A stretch of 64,000 nucleotides of DNA from Staphylococcus intermedius NCTC 11048 (GCF_002902385.1 NZ_PPQH01000001.1:1-64000), one strand, 5' to 3'. Shown: positions 1-9,056, numbered from the stretch's first letter. Program-made: numbers and translations. The notes: generated by a model from the sequence alone, not told the origin.

Positions 1-323
1 ATGTATAAACACCAAAATAACATGTTTCTTCTATTTATTCTCATAGACAATGAATCACACATTATTCTATTTTCTTCTATTATAATAGGAAAAAAGAAGG
101 ACATAAACTTTCAATTAAATAAATTTATTCAAAATAACCATGCATTTCTTTGGCTTTAAACATTGATGCAAAATAATAGTGACATGCACCTATACGATAT
201 ACCCACTTATCCATTTAAATATACACAAACATGCCACTCTCACTGAATTGTGTATCTTTTCCCTTTTGTTTCCATAACACAAAAACACTTAAAATGAGCC
301 TGCCGAAATGTTTCTGTAACTAT

Positions 324-340
324 ATTACAATTATGTAACA
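324..340 (-). promoter_or_regulatory. WalR-type box upstream of CHAP gene
   Basis: The minus strand reads TGTTAC-N5-TGTAAT, an exact fit to the published WalR (YycF) direct repeat TGTWAH-N5-TGTWAH. It lies about 270 bp before the CHAP gene at 613. The same arrangement and orientation recurs before the second CHAP gene at 5437. WalKR control of ssaA-type autolysin genes is known in S. aureus; binding here is inferred. Confidence 0.65.
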
Positions 341-551
341 AAATATTTTAAACTACTTTCAAACTTTTTTATTTCCTCCTAAAAACCCCTTAACAAAGCG
401 GTTTTTAGCCCACCTTAATATTACATCCATTCCTACCAAAATAGTTAAACATTACAAAATAAAGAATCACTACACAAGTGATTTTTTTTCTGATACAGTA
501 TATATCGTTATTAAACCACAGCAAGTTGGTTTACAGTTATTCTTAAATCAA

Positions 552-580
552 ATCACACTTTAGTGACTTTACATTATAAT
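552..580 (+). promoter_or_regulatory. Likely promoter of CHAP gene 613
   Basis: A perfect -10 box TATAAT sits at 575-580, 17 bp after a weak -35-like ATCACA at 552-557. The ribosome binding site AGGAGG follows at about 598, ahead of the ATG at 613. Confidence 0.5.
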
Positions 581-612
581 CTTAAACAAATTATCTAGGA
601 GGATTTTTAAAA

Positions 613-1362
613 ATGAAAAAATTAATCGCTACAACATCAATCGCTACAGCAGGAGTTGCTGCTTTTACATTAGCTCACGGCCATGACGCACAAGCGGCAG
701 AAAACAATGGTGGATATAACCCACAAGATCCAACATCTTACAGCTACTCTTATACAATTGATCAACAAGGTAACTACCACTTCACATGGGAAGGTAACTG
801 GTCACCAGAACGCTTCAACGGTGGTAATGCATCAGCTTCTTACTACACTGGATACAATGCAACAACAGGTGCTTCATATACACAACCAACAAGTACTTAC
901 AGCGCACCAACACAACGCTATAGTGCACCATCATACTCAACACAAACAACAACTACATCTAGCTCATACAGTTCACGTGATTACTCATCATCTTACACTA
1001 CGACTTCAACGTCTACACGTTCAGTATCAAGAGGTGGATCAAGCGCGAACTTATACACTGCAGGTCAATGTACTTATTACGTTTTTGATCGTGTAGGTGG
1101 TAAAATCGGTTCAACTTGGGGTAACGCAAATAACTGGGCAAGTGCAGCAGCATCAGCAGGTTACACTGTAAACAACCGCCCTTCAGCAGGTGCGATTTTA
1201 CAAACAACTCAAGGTGCTTTCGGTCACGTAGCATACGTTGAAAGTGTTAACTCTGACGGTTCTATTCGCGTTTCAGAAATGAACTACGGTTACGGTCCTG
1301 GTGTTGTAACAAGCCGTACAATTTCAGCTGGACAAGCTGCATCTTACAACTACATTCACTAA
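613..1362 (+). CDS. ssaA: Secreted CHAP-domain amidase/endopeptidase, SsaA family
   Basis: This is a secreted peptidoglycan hydrolase of the staphylococcal secretory antigen family (249 aa). A signal peptide with a Lys-Lys start and hydrophobic core ends near AQA-A at residue 28. A Ser/Thr/Tyr-rich, low-complexity linker covers about residues 30-140 and should serve as a flexible wall spacer. The C-terminal CHAP domain begins at NLYTAGQC; Cys153 and His205 (GHVAYVES) are the expected catalytic pair. ATG is preceded by a strong AGGAGG. The gene is monocistronic, with a WalR-type box upstream and a strong hairpin terminator downstream. A paralogue with a shorter linker lies at 5437. Which of the two is orthologous to S. 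aureus ssaA cannot be settled here. Confidence 0.85.
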   Translation: MKKLIATTSIATAGVAAFTLAHGHDAQAAENNGGYNPQDPTSYSYSYTIDQQGNYHFTWEGNWSPERFNGGNASASYYTGYNATTGASYTQPTSTYSAPTQRYSAPSYSTQTTTTSSSYSSRDYSSSYTTTSTSTRSVSRGGSSANLYTAGQCTYYVFDRVGGKIGSTWGNANNWASAAASAGYTVNNRPSAGAILQTTQGAFGHVAYVESVNSDGSIRVSEMNYGYGPGVVTSRTISAGQAASYNYIH

Positions 1363-1377
1363 TAAAAATGATTCATA

Positions 1378-1418
1378 CCAAAAAGCCCTCTGCATTCATG
1401 TGCAGAGGGCTTTTTTAT
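1378..1418 (+). terminator. Rho-independent terminator of CHAP gene
   Basis: A perfect 12-bp stem AAGCCCTCTGCA / TGCAGAGGGCTT with a 6-nt loop is followed by a T-run. It begins about 20 bp after the stop codon. Confidence 0.9.
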
Positions 1419-1521
1419 AATTTCTAGTTAAATGACCAGTTTCTCTTTTACAATTTTAACGCTTCAAATTCGCTACTTACCTCATATACATGGTATCTCA
1501 ACGGCCGAACTTCCTCACACT

Positions 1522-1998
1522 TTAAATCCAATAAGCAATCGTTATCCAATAACCAAATGCAAAAAAGTAGAGTAATGGGAAATTTTCCATGTTTTTAGCT
1601 TTAAGTTGTATAATGACGACGTGCACACCTATTCCTACAAATGCCGTTGTTAAAATCAGACGTACGAGGAGCATCATCGTTATGTCACCAAAAACGAGTA
1701 AGTTTGGGCTACTTGTCGCAAAAATGACAAGTGTGAACAATACAATCATCACTGTATACACAACCGTATCTATAGAGCGATAAAGATGCGAATAAGTCCA
1801 AGCCACAATGAAACCAAATACTGTGACAAGTGCAATTTCATGGATTCGCTCATATAAATGAAGGGCATCAGTCTGATACAGTACAATCGCTACAAAATAC
1901 AGTAAAAGGCTGATAACCCAAGATATTACAGAAGGACTTTTGAGTTGTTGTTGATCGTGATTGATGTATCGGTGAATCCCAAACCATAATAGAATCAT
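1522..1998 (-). CDS. Hypothetical multi-pass membrane protein, start codon doubtful
   Basis: I do not recognise this protein (158 aa from the ATG at 1998). It is strongly hydrophobic, with four or five predicted membrane helices. The ATG at 1998 has no ribosome binding site and cuts into a helix. The open frame continues upstream through nine hydrophobic codons to an ATC at 2023-2025. That codon sits correctly behind a good AGAGGTG site at about 2030-2036. An original ATG changed to ATC, or genuine use of a near-cognate start, would both explain this. Neighbours give no functional clue: the CHAP gene converges from one side and the NhaC gene lies beyond. Confidence 0.5.
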   Translation of the reverse strand: MILLWFGIHRYINHDQQQLKSPSVISWVISLLLYFVAIVLYQTDALHLYERIHEIALVTVFGFIVAWTYSHLYRSIDTVVYTVMIVLFTLVIFATSSPNLLVFGDITMMLLVRLILTTAFVGIGVHVVIIQLKAKNMENFPLLYFFAFGYWITIAYWI

Positions 1999-2193
1999 CG
2001 CTACTAGAACTATTAAGTATAAGATGGAATCACCTCTTCATATGTATACTATAACCCTTTTCTATCTTACTAAAACATATACGATTCAATATTTTACTAT
2101 TTTCTTTTATTTGGATGCTCGTTCCCACCTTCACAACGATTACTTGCGTTTTCTTGCTCTTTAAATCTATCATTAATCTCGATCTAAATGATT

Positions 2194-2248
2194 AAAAAAA
2201 AGTATATACCTAAAATCTGTCGCTGTTGATTTTAGAATATATACTTTT
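2194..2248 (-). terminator. Terminator of the opine dehydrogenase-NhaC operon
   Basis: The inverted repeat AAAAGTATATAC-ctAAAATC / GATTTTA-gaa-TATATACTTTT lies 20 bp beyond the NhaC stop. A T-run follows in minus-strand orientation. Confidence 0.8.
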
Positions 2249-2267
2249 CACAATGCATCGCTATTTT

Positions 2268-3665
2268 TTATGATGACACATGCGTTTTCTTTTTAATACC
2301 GATGCCAGTAAAGCCATAGAACAATGCGATGATTACACAGAGGTAACATGGCACTGCCCAAATGAAAAATTGACCGACACCGACGCCGAGTTGTTGCGTA
2401 TAATAAATCCCTGAAGTCCCCCACGGAATAAGTGGGATAATCATCGTACCAGAATCTTCAAGTGTTCGAGATAAATTCACCCGATCTAAATCCATTTTGT
2501 CATACATTTGCATGAGTAGGACGCCGACCATAATAATGACGACTGAAGCTACACCAGCAGCAAGTACCATCATTAAACTTCCGATAACAGTCACGAGTAT
2601 CAGTTGACCTCGTGACTGAATATTTTTGGAGATACTCTGTAAAATTACGTCTAAACATCCTGCCTTTTCAACAATTCCCGCGAAAGCATAGCCACAAAAA
2701 ATCGTCACTAATATTTGTGTCATACTCATCATGCCACCTTGTTCAATCAATGACAGTGCTTTTTGAGATAAGCCCTCTTGACCGAGTAGCATTTGAGATG
2801 TAAAGCCACTGAATGTTGCAATGAAACCATCTTTAAGTTCAAAACCATTATTTAACCATCCCACTAATATGGCAACGACGCTTGAAATCAACATGGATGG
2901 CACGGTTGAAATTTTAGCTAATAGACATAGTACAATGACAATTAACGGAAGCCAAACGAAAAAGTTAATATGGTACATGGCATCAATGTCTTTTAATAGC
3001 GCGTCAATTTGTGTCGTATTTCCATGAACGGAAAACTTTCTTGAAGCAATATGCCAAACGATGAGCCCAATGATAGAGGCTGGAACAGTTGTCCAAATCA
3101 TATGTTGAATATGACTGAAAATATTCACGCGTGTCACTAACGATGCCAAATTGGTTGTATCCGATAACGGTGACATTTTATCTCCAAATACCGCGCCTGA
3201 AATAATTGCACCGGCTGCCATGCCTGCTGGAATATTCATATGTAAACCGATTGCCATTAATGCGATACCTGCTGTAGAAGCTGACCCCCATGCCGTCCCT
3301 GTTGCAACGGATGTCATTGCTGAAATCAAAAAGGCCGAAACGAGAAAGTAACTCGGACTTAAAAATTGCAATCCGTAATAAATCAGGGCTGGTACAGTGC
3401 CTGAATACATCCAAGAACCAACGATAATACCGACCGTCAAAATAATGAATATTGCGGGCATTGCAGTCGCTAAACGATCTGTAATGCCTTCCTCTAGATC
3501 CTTCCAACGTAAGCCGACACGCCATGCAATCCATGAGGCATAAGCGGCTGAGATAATTAATAAAGGTTGTACAGGTATTTCAAAAAAGATAAAACCTACG
3601 CAGACTACAATCATCATCACGAAAATGGTTGAAAGCGACTCGATTAAAGTAGGTTTTCTTTTCAT
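2268..3665 (-). CDS. Na+/H+ antiporter, NhaC family
   Basis: This integral membrane antiporter (about 465 aa, 10-12 helices) belongs to the NhaC/ArsB-NhaD superfamily. Typical features are the polar helix motif GTAWGSASTAGIA and the re-entrant SPLSDTTNLAS, which NhaC members use for ion coupling, plus a late IPWGTSG. I chose the ATG at 3665, which sits behind GGGGAG; a GTG at 3674 is possible but too close to the site. It follows the opine-dehydrogenase-like gene by 24 bp in the same direction, so the two are probably co-transcribed. This may mean the antiporter exchanges an organic acid (compare malate/lactate antiporters of this family) rather than only Na+/H+. The real substrate cannot be read from the sequence. 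Confidence 0.8.
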   Translation of the reverse strand: MKRKPTLIESLSTIFVMMIVVCVGFIFFEIPVQPLLIISAAYASWIAWRVGLRWKDLEEGITDRLATAMPAIFIILTVGIIVGSWMYSGTVPALIYYGLQFLSPSYFLVSAFLISAMTSVATGTAWGSASTAGIALMAIGLHMNIPAGMAAGAIISGAVFGDKMSPLSDTTNLASLVTRVNIFSHIQHMIWTTVPASIIGLIVWHIASRKFSVHGNTTQIDALLKDIDAMYHINFFVWLPLIVIVLCLLAKISTVPSMLISSVVAILVGWLNNGFELKDGFIATFSGFTSQMLLGQEGLSQKALSLIEQGGMMSMTQILVTIFCGYAFAGIVEKAGCLDVILQSISKNIQSRGQLILVTVIGSLMMVLAAGVASVVIIMVGVLLMQMYDKMDLDRVNLSRTLEDSGTMIIPLIPWGTSGIYYTQQLGVGVGQFFIWAVPCYLCVIIALFYGFTGIGIKKKTHVSS

Positions 3666-3689
3666 ACACAACACACTCCCCTTTGTTTA

Positions 3690-4766
3690 TTAGTAAGAAG
3701 TTAACCCTACGTTTTCTCTTCCTAAATATTCAATGGTTAAACCTTCATTGAAGAAATCGCGTTCTAAAATCGTTGAAGCAATCACGATAATCGCATCAAT
3801 ATTCGGTGTAGGTACCCCTATTTCTCTACCCAAACTTGACCATAGTACCAAACCATAAGCAATATCCTCAGTTAAATAACGGTTATTGACTTTGTTCGGT
3901 CCTGGAATTCTTGAAAAAACTGGACTGTGATTGAACAACTTGTTGAGCGGTTCATCTTCCATCTCACGCTCTAAATAGCCACGTTCAATACGAGCTTCTT
4001 TCGCTGTTTCTAACTCAAAACCTAACTTACGCCCTAACGTTAAGCGCTCCACTTCAACTGCATGTAAAAGACGCACGGTATGATTTGTAATCCCTTCTTT
4101 GTATAATGCAAAATCGCCACTGTAATCAATACGTCCTACATTTAAAAGCGTTGGTCCAGGGTGTACTTCTGGATTTCCGTTCTCTAAGTTAGTTCGCCAT
4201 AAACTTTCTTCTTTAACAATATATGGGTAAATCAATTCTACTTTTTTAAATGTTTCTGCTAAGTCCTTTTCATTAAATGTTGAGAAATAAACTTTTCGTA
4301 CATTTAATGAGAGATCCACTGAAGCTGTTTCAAAGTTGACACGTGTGCCGTATGTTAAAGTATTCGCCTCTGCTAATATCGGACGCGTCTCAATTTTATA
4401 TTCTTCTAAAACTTTAATAAAACGTGCAGATCCCATTGCTGCTGCCATATTAAAGAAGATAATTTGGTCTTCATTAATATGTGATGACATTAATTCAGCA
4501 TAATATTCGATAAATGACGAAGGGATACATAACATAACAATTTCAGCATCCTCTAAGACATAGCCCATGTCGTCACTAATATTTGTGAATGGGACAAAAC
4601 TTTCTGCGCCCTCGTTATTAAAATTAAAACCACCTTGTTCAATGGCATAATCGAATTTACTGATAGACTGGTTACGACAATACAGTTTAACTTGATGCCC
4701 TTGGTTCATCATATCAACCGCTGCTGTCACAGCTCCGTTACCTGATCCTACAATTGCTATTTTCAT
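3690..4766 (-). CDS. NAD/NADP octopine/nopaline dehydrogenase family protein
   Basis: This soluble oxidoreductase (358 aa from the chosen start) belongs to the opine dehydrogenase family, whose members reduce an imine formed from an amino acid and a 2-oxo acid. The N-terminal Rossmann motif GSGNGAVTAAVDMMNQGH is at residues 7-24. The C-terminal octopine-DH domain carries the family pattern HPGPTLLNVGRI. I placed the start at 4766 (MKIAIVGSG), behind an AAGAAGG site; a longer frame to 4829 adds 21 polar residues that do not look like a Rossmann start. It leads a two-gene unit with NhaC. Substrate is unknown; it is not the staphylopine cnt locus, whose other genes are absent. Confidence 0.75.
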   Translation of the reverse strand: MKIAIVGSGNGAVTAAVDMMNQGHQVKLYCRNQSISKFDYAIEQGGFNFNNEGAESFVPFTNISDDMGYVLEDAEIVMLCIPSSFIEYYAELMSSHINEDQIIFFNMAAAMGSARFIKVLEEYKIETRPILAEANTLTYGTRVNFETASVDLSLNVRKVYFSTFNEKDLAETFKKVELIYPYIVKEESLWRTNLENGNPEVHPGPTLLNVGRIDYSGDFALYKEGITNHTVRLLHAVEVERLTLGRKLGFELETAKEARIERGYLEREMEDEPLNKLFNHSPVFSRIPGPNKVNNRYLTEDIAYGLVLWSSLGREIGVPTPNIDAIIVIASTILERDFFNEGLTIEYLGRENVGLTSY

Positions 4767-5157
4767 TGATTGACCCTTCTTTCTGTTTTTTTCTATTTGA
4801 TGTCGTGTCATCGAATTGTGACTCAACATGAATCGTAACAGAACGATTATAAAAAGAAAACAATTTTTTGAATACCAATATATTCATATCGTCATGTTGT
4901 TAACTTATACCCTATATACACACAATTATGTTGCGTTCCTTTATATTTTAGCCCTACTTAACCTAATAGCATGCACCTTGCTTCCTCACAGGCTTCATCT
5001 GATACAAACATTTCTATTATGTGTTTACTTTGGTGAACCCTTTCAATATTATCAGTTGAACATGTCCTACTTTTGAACAGCTACAACTTGGAGCACATTG
5101 TCCCATTCATAGCGTTGTACTTTTCAAAGTAAATCACTTCAAGTCAACTTTTTAAAT

Positions 5158-5175
5158 ATTACATGCACTGTAACA
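5158..5175 (-). promoter_or_regulatory. Imperfect WalR-type box (6-bp spacer)
   Basis: The plus strand reads ATTACA-N6-GTAACA, so both WalR half-sites are perfect but the spacer is one base longer than the consensus five. It lies 115 bp upstream of the perfect box. Confidence 0.35.
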
Positions 5176-5290
5176 TTTTGAATGTCAAAAAGTTTAAAAA
5201 CGAAACTAAATAGCCCGAAAAATCTACATTTACTGAGGATACACATGACTGTCATAAGATTACGTCGTATCCCATTCGAGTTTTAATTCA

Positions 5291-5307
5291 ATTACAAAAC
5301 TGTAACA
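5291..5307 (-). promoter_or_regulatory. WalR-type box upstream of second CHAP gene
   Basis: The plus strand reads ATTACA-N5-GTAACA, that is TGTTAC-N5-TGTAAT on the minus strand. The half-sites are identical to those at 324-340. It lies about 130 bp upstream of the CHAP start. Confidence 0.65.
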
Positions 5308-5436
5308 TTCCACACAGACGGCTCATTTTTTGGTACAGTTCATATTGTCGTTAAAAGAACGATTCAATAAAACAAAATAACTTTTACAATTCTCAAATTA
5401 AAATAAACAACAAAAACTTTAGGAGGACTTTTATTT

Positions 5437-6015
5437 ATGTTAAAAAAATTCGCTACTACAACTACATTAACTGCTGGATTAGGAGCTGCCGCTGCGGTAG
5501 GCTTACAACACGATAACGCAGATGCTGCTGAAGGTAACTACAGCTATTCATACAGCTACAACTATGACTACAACACAAATGCACAAGGAAATACAAACTA
5601 TAACTACAATGCAAACAGCAATCAAACTTACTCATACGGTGAAAATACAACAAGCACTTCTACTTCAACACAATCAACAGGTGTAACTAGTGCTGGTAAC
5701 TTATATACACCAGGTCAATGTACTTGGTATGTATATGACAAATTTGGCGGTAAAATTGGTTCAACTTGGGGTAATGCAAATAACTGGGCGAGCTCAGCAT
5801 CAGCTGCAGGTTTCACAGTAGACAACAATCCTGAAGAAGGTTCAATCTTACAATCAAATGCAGGGCCAATGGGTCACGTAGCCTATGTTGAATCAGTAAA
5901 TGAAGACGGTTCAATCACAGTATCAGAAATGAACTATAACGGCGGACCATTCAGTGTAAGTACACGTACAATTTCAGCTTCTGAGGCTGCTTCATACAAT
6001 TACATTCACGTATAA
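5437..6015 (+). CDS. Secreted CHAP-domain protein, SsaA-like paralogue
   Basis: This is a second secreted CHAP peptidoglycan hydrolase (192 aa). The signal peptide ends near NADA-A at about residue 28. A Tyr/Ser/Asn-rich linker of only about 60 residues follows, much shorter than in the 613 paralogue. The CHAP domain runs from [12 protein letters not shown] to the end, with Cys95 and His147 (GHVAYVES) as catalytic residues. AGGAGG stands 11 bp before the ATG. It is monocistronic with its own terminator and carries WalR-type boxes upstream. The two CHAP domains are near-identical over long stretches, so they are probably an old duplication flanking the opine-DH/NhaC operon. Confidence 0.85.
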   Translation: MLKKFATTTTLTAGLGAAAAVGLQHDNADAAEGNYSYSYSYNYDYNTNAQGNTNYNYNANSNQTYSYGENTTSTSTSTQSTGVTSAGNLYTPGQCTWYVYDKFGGKIGSTWGNANNWASSASAAGFTVDNNPEEGSILQSNAGPMGHVAYVESVNEDGSITVSEMNYNGGPFSVSTRTISASEAASYNYIHV

Positions 6016-6034
6016 GATAAAATCAATATTCAAA

Positions 6035-6077
6035 GTAAAAAACCATTGTTGTAACAACATACAGCAATGGTTTTTTG
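6035..6077 (+). terminator. Terminator of second CHAP gene
   Basis: The stem AAAAACCATTG / CAATGGTTTTT spans 6038-6075, 20 bp after the stop, with flanking A and T runs that could work in both directions. Confidence 0.85.
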
Positions 6078-6172
6078 ATGTCACTCAGGAAAAATTTTTA
6101 AATTGGTGCCCTTGCCCTCTCCCGACGAATCGTTATATGATGGCACTATCTATTTTTAAGGAGGCATTTCTC

Positions 6173-6499
6173 ATGCAATGGACAAAAGTGATTTTTGCTG
6201 GCTTAATGGAAGTGTTTTGGGTCATTGGTTTAACACATGCGCATCAGCTTTACCAATGGATATTGACCATTGCACTAATCTGTTTAAGTTTTTGGATGAT
6301 GATATCCGCTTCACGTGTCTTACCTGTCGGCACTGTATATGCTGTATTCGTCGGCATTGGCACTTTAGGTACTGTCATTGTCGGCATGCTGTTCTTCAAT
6401 GAGTCAGTCAGCTTCATCAAAATACTCTTCATTCTCACATTACTAACTGGTGTGATTGGTCTGAAATTAACAACAGATCAGGTAGGTGAACAGCAATGA
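6173..6499 (+). CDS. SMR-family efflux protein, subunit 1
   Basis: This small multidrug resistance protein (108 aa) has four membrane helices. The essential membrane-embedded Glu is at position 13 (FAGLMEVFWVIGL). The SMR helix-3 pattern GTVYAVFVGIGTLGTVIVG is present. Start at 6173 follows AAGGAGG; a longer frame to 6137 has no ribosome binding site. Its stop overlaps the start of a second SMR gene (ATGA), which is the arrangement of heterodimeric YkkCD-type or YvdRS-type pairs. Such pairs export small cations such as guanidinium or quaternary ammonium. The W-residue-rich start resembles Gdx-type sequences, but a guanidine riboswitch is not present, so the substrate is open. Confidence 0.85.
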   Translation: MQWTKVIFAGLMEVFWVIGLTHAHQLYQWILTIALICLSFWMMISASRVLPVGTVYAVFVGIGTLGTVIVGMLFFNESVSFIKILFILTLLTGVIGLKLTTDQVGEQQ

Positions 6500-6810
6500 G
6501 TTGGTTCGCTCTCTTATTCGCAGGCTTATTCGAAATATTAGGCGTACTCTGGTTAAACGAATATGCACGTCTGCATCAAAAACGGTATATTGTATTGCTC
6601 GCGATCACTTTTGCATTGAGCTTACTCTGTCTATCTTGGGCAATGCAAGACATTCCAATGGGGACCGCGTATGCAATTTGGACAGGAATTGGTACAGCAG
6701 GCGGCACGATTTTAGGTATGGTCGTTTATCATGAATCGAAACAGTTTATTAGAATCTTTTTCATTTTATTAATCATTATTTCTGCAGTTGGTCTGAAATT
6801 AGTCGTCTAA
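6496..6810 (+). CDS. SMR-family efflux protein, subunit 2
   Basis: This is the partner SMR protein (104 aa, four helices), with Glu13 in FAGLFEILGVLWL and GTAYAIWTGIGTAGG in helix 3. It overlaps the preceding gene by four bases, with AGGTGA as ribosome binding site inside that gene. Equal stoichiometry by translational coupling fits an antiparallel heterodimer. The next gene (2-hydroxyacid dehydrogenase) starts 63 bp later behind its own strong site and may or may not be co-transcribed. Confidence 0.85.
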   Translation: MSWFALLFAGLFEILGVLWLNEYARLHQKRYIVLLAITFALSLLCLSWAMQDIPMGTAYAIWTGIGTAGGTILGMVVYHESKQFIRIFFILLIIISAVGLKLVV

Positions 6811-6873
6811 CTTGCATTCCTTGTAATCTAGAAAGGGGTTTCATATACTAGAGAAGAAAGGTGGGAATCGCAT

Positions 6874-7836
6874 ATGAAAAAAGTATTTATCGCAGGTCCT
6901 ATCCCAGAAAAAGGACTTGAAATATTAAAAGCAAATTTTGAGGTAGAGATGTACGAAGGTGAAGGCATTATTGATAAAGAAACGCTTAAAAATGGCGTTA
7001 AAAATGCTTTCGGACTTGTAAGTTTATTATCTACAGAAGTCGATCAAGAAGTCATTGATAGCGGTTCAGAATTACAGTTTATCGCGAACTATGGTGCAGG
7101 TTTTAATAATGTCGATGTCGATTATGCACGTTCAAAAAATATCGATGTTTCGAATACACCTAAAGCTTCTACTAACTCTACGGCTGAGTTAACAATGGCT
7201 ATTTTACTTGCTGCAGCCCGTCGCGTTGCTGAAGGTGATCGATTAATGCGTCATGAAGGTTTCAATGGTTGGGCACCGTTATTTTTCCGCGGACGTGAAG
7301 TGTCTGGTAAAAAATTAGGGATTATCGGTTTAGGTGAAATTGGTACGGCTGTTGCGCGTCGTGCGAAAGGTTTTGATATGGATATCCTGTACACAGGTCC
7401 GCATCAAAAACCTGACAAAGAACGTGAATTGGGTGCTCAATATTTAGATTTAGACACATTACTGCAAACAGCTGATTTCGTTGCTATAAATGCCGCATAT
7501 CAGCCGTCAATGCGTCATATGATTGATACCCCTCAGCTTGAAATGATGAAACCGACGAGCTATCTTATCAACGCTTCTCGCGGCCCTATCGTACATGAAG
7601 CAGCATTATTAGAAGCACTTCAAAACAAAACCATCGAAGGGGCTGCACTTGACGTTTATGAATTTGAACCAGAAATTACAGAAGGTCTCAAATCATTAGA
7701 TAATGTTGTTATTACACCACATATCGGTAATGCCACTTTTGAAGCACGTGATATGATGGCAGAAATCGTTGCGAATAATTTGGTTAAAAAAGCTAATGGT
7801 GAAACACCTGATTATATTGTCAACGAAGCAAAATAA
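6874..7836 (+). CDS. D-isomer-specific 2-hydroxyacid dehydrogenase
   Basis: This cytosolic NAD(P)-dependent oxidoreductase (320 aa) is of the glyoxylate/hydroxypyruvate reductase type. The nucleotide-binding Rossmann motif GLGEIGTAVARRAKGF is at about residues 150-165. NASRGPIVHEAALLEAL and the catalytic-His segment TPHIGNAT (about residue 285) follow, as in other D-2-hydroxyacid dehydrogenases. AAAGGTGGG precedes the ATG. The gene ends at a strong bidirectional terminator shared with the convergent monooxygenase. The S. aureus segment that I recall has a homologous gene beside a CHAP gene. Physiological substrate is not evident. Confidence 0.85.
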   Translation: MKKVFIAGPIPEKGLEILKANFEVEMYEGEGIIDKETLKNGVKNAFGLVSLLSTEVDQEVIDSGSELQFIANYGAGFNNVDVDYARSKNIDVSNTPKASTNSTAELTMAILLAAARRVAEGDRLMRHEGFNGWAPLFFRGREVSGKKLGIIGLGEIGTAVARRAKGFDMDILYTGPHQKPDKERELGAQYLDLDTLLQTADFVAINAAYQPSMRHMIDTPQLEMMKPTSYLINASRGPIVHEAALLEALQNKTIEGAALDVYEFEPEITEGLKSLDNVVITPHIGNATFEARDMMAEIVANNLVKKANGETPDYIVNEAK

Positions 7837-7857
7837 ACGCAGTCAATTAACATGAAA

Positions 7858-7909
7858 CTAAACGGGATAGATAACACAGTGTCGACTGTGGTAGCTATCC
7901 CGTTTTTTG
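7858..7909. terminator. Bidirectional terminator between convergent genes
   Basis: AACGGGATAG / CTATCCCGTT encloses an inner stem CACAG/CTGTG, with T-runs on both sides. It separates the 2-hydroxyacid dehydrogenase (plus) from the FAD monooxygenase (minus). Confidence 0.9.
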
Positions 7910-9037
7910 TTATTCACTTTTAGTACGATACAAAATACGCGTTTGTTGTTTCATCACCCATGTTGGCAATATTCGCATGAATCGATTTCTCAATTTAATA
8001 CTTAACCCATTGGATTTTTGTGCCATTTTACCAATTTTACGTGACCGCTTCGTGATTTTTTGCGTATGCTTCACGCGTAATCGGTCATATCGTTTGAGTG
8101 CACTTTCAAGCGTGTCATTTCTCTTTAAGACATTCGCTAAAACAATCGCATCTTCCATTGCTTGTCCTGCACCTTGCCCCATATTCGGTGTTGTCGCATG
8201 TGCTGCATCACCCAACAAGACGATATTCTTTTCGTACACGAATGTCGATAGTGATTTTAAATCAAAAATATCATGATGCAAAATCGCTGTTTCAGGTTGC
8301 AAATCCAACACTTTACGCACTGGTTCTGGAAAATGATTGAAATACGCTTGTAAATAAGGTTTATTAAACTTTTTAAAGTGAACATCATTTTCTTTCGCAT
8401 TCATCGTCGCAAACCAATATGCACGGCCATCTAGTAACGGCACAATACCGAAACGTCCTTTTTGTCCCCAAAATTCATCTGCTATTGGTTTTAACAAGTC
8501 CATATCGTCTACAATACCTCTAAAACACGTGTAACCTTGATACTGTAATTTACTTTTAGGATGAACGGATTGTCTTACTTTTGAACGCATCCCATCTGCG
8601 CCAATAATCAAATCGACTTGTTCAGGATTTTGTTCTTTAAAATGAATGGTCGCAGTTGTACCATCACTTTCGACCTTTGTCACTTCATGGTTAAAACGAA
8701 ATAATTCATCGGTCAAATATGATTTTAAGAGATCTACTAATTTTTGACGTTCTAACGTTACATTGGTCTTTTTTTCACTTAAAGGTAATGTATTTAAGGT
8801 GTTACCCTTCTCATCAAAAATACGCATTGCCGTTAGTACTTGCCCTGCATTTTTGATACCTTTAGCCAAATCATGTTCACCGAGCAATTGAATCACATTG
8901 TCTCCAATGCCAATGCCCGCGCCTACCTCACGAATAGAATCTTGTTTTTCATAAATTGAGATATCGTGACCTTGTGCTCGAAGCATAATGGCAGCAGTAA
9001 GACCGCCAATGCCTGCACCCACAATACCGATTTTCAT
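7910..9037 (-). CDS. FAD-dependent monooxygenase (PHBH fold)
   Basis: This flavoprotein hydroxylase (375 aa) shows the three FAD signatures in order. These are GAGIGGLTAAIMLRAQG at residues 7-23, GADGMRSKVR at about 149, and GDAAHATTPNMGQGAGQAMEDA at about 275. Such enzymes hydroxylate aromatic or polyketide-like substrates using NAD(P)H and O2; the substrate is unknown. ATG follows GGGGTGAT. The gene lies 20 bp downstream of sagA in the same direction, so a joint transcript is possible, but no functional link is obvious. Confidence 0.8.
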   Translation of the reverse strand: MKIGIVGAGIGGLTAAIMLRAQGHDISIYEKQDSIREVGAGIGIGDNVIQLLGEHDLAKGIKNAGQVLTAMRIFDEKGNTLNTLPLSEKKTNVTLERQKLVDLLKSYLTDELFRFNHEVTKVESDGTTATIHFKEQNPEQVDLIIGADGMRSKVRQSVHPKSKLQYQGYTCFRGIVDDMDLLKPIADEFWGQKGRFGIVPLLDGRAYWFATMNAKENDVHFKKFNKPYLQAYFNHFPEPVRKVLDLQPETAILHHDIFDLKSLSTFVYEKNIVLLGDAAHATTPNMGQGAGQAMEDAIVLANVLKRNDTLESALKRYDRLRVKHTQKITKRSRKIGKMAQKSNGLSIKLRNRFMRILPTWVMKQQTRILYRTKSE

Positions 9038-9056
9038 ATCATCACCCCGTCATTAA

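Larger units (their letters stand above)
1..612. other. Gene-free leader region upstream of the first CHAP gene
   Basis: I see no supported gene in this AT-rich stretch. It holds a perfect WalR-type box (324-340) and a plausible promoter ending in TATAAT at 575-580. The remainder shows nothing recognisable. The long distance from box to gene suggests either a long 5' leader or a second, distal promoter. Confidence 0.6.
4767..5436. other. Intergenic region with WalR boxes
   Basis: This 670-bp divergent region holds no supported gene. An 82-codon frame at 4828-5076 lacks a ribosome binding site. The part next to 5437 contains one perfect and one imperfect WalR-type box (5291-5307 and 5158-5175). 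Confidence 0.5.

Noticed and set aside
4828-5076. 82-codon plus-strand frame between the opine dehydrogenase and second CHAP gene
   Set aside because: No ribosome binding site before the ATG and no family resemblance. The composition looks like random AT-rich sequence, and it lies in a region with WalR-type boxes.
6016-6172. Guanidine (ykkC) riboswitch before the SMR pair
   Set aside because: The region contains a terminator and none of the conserved ykkC blocks.
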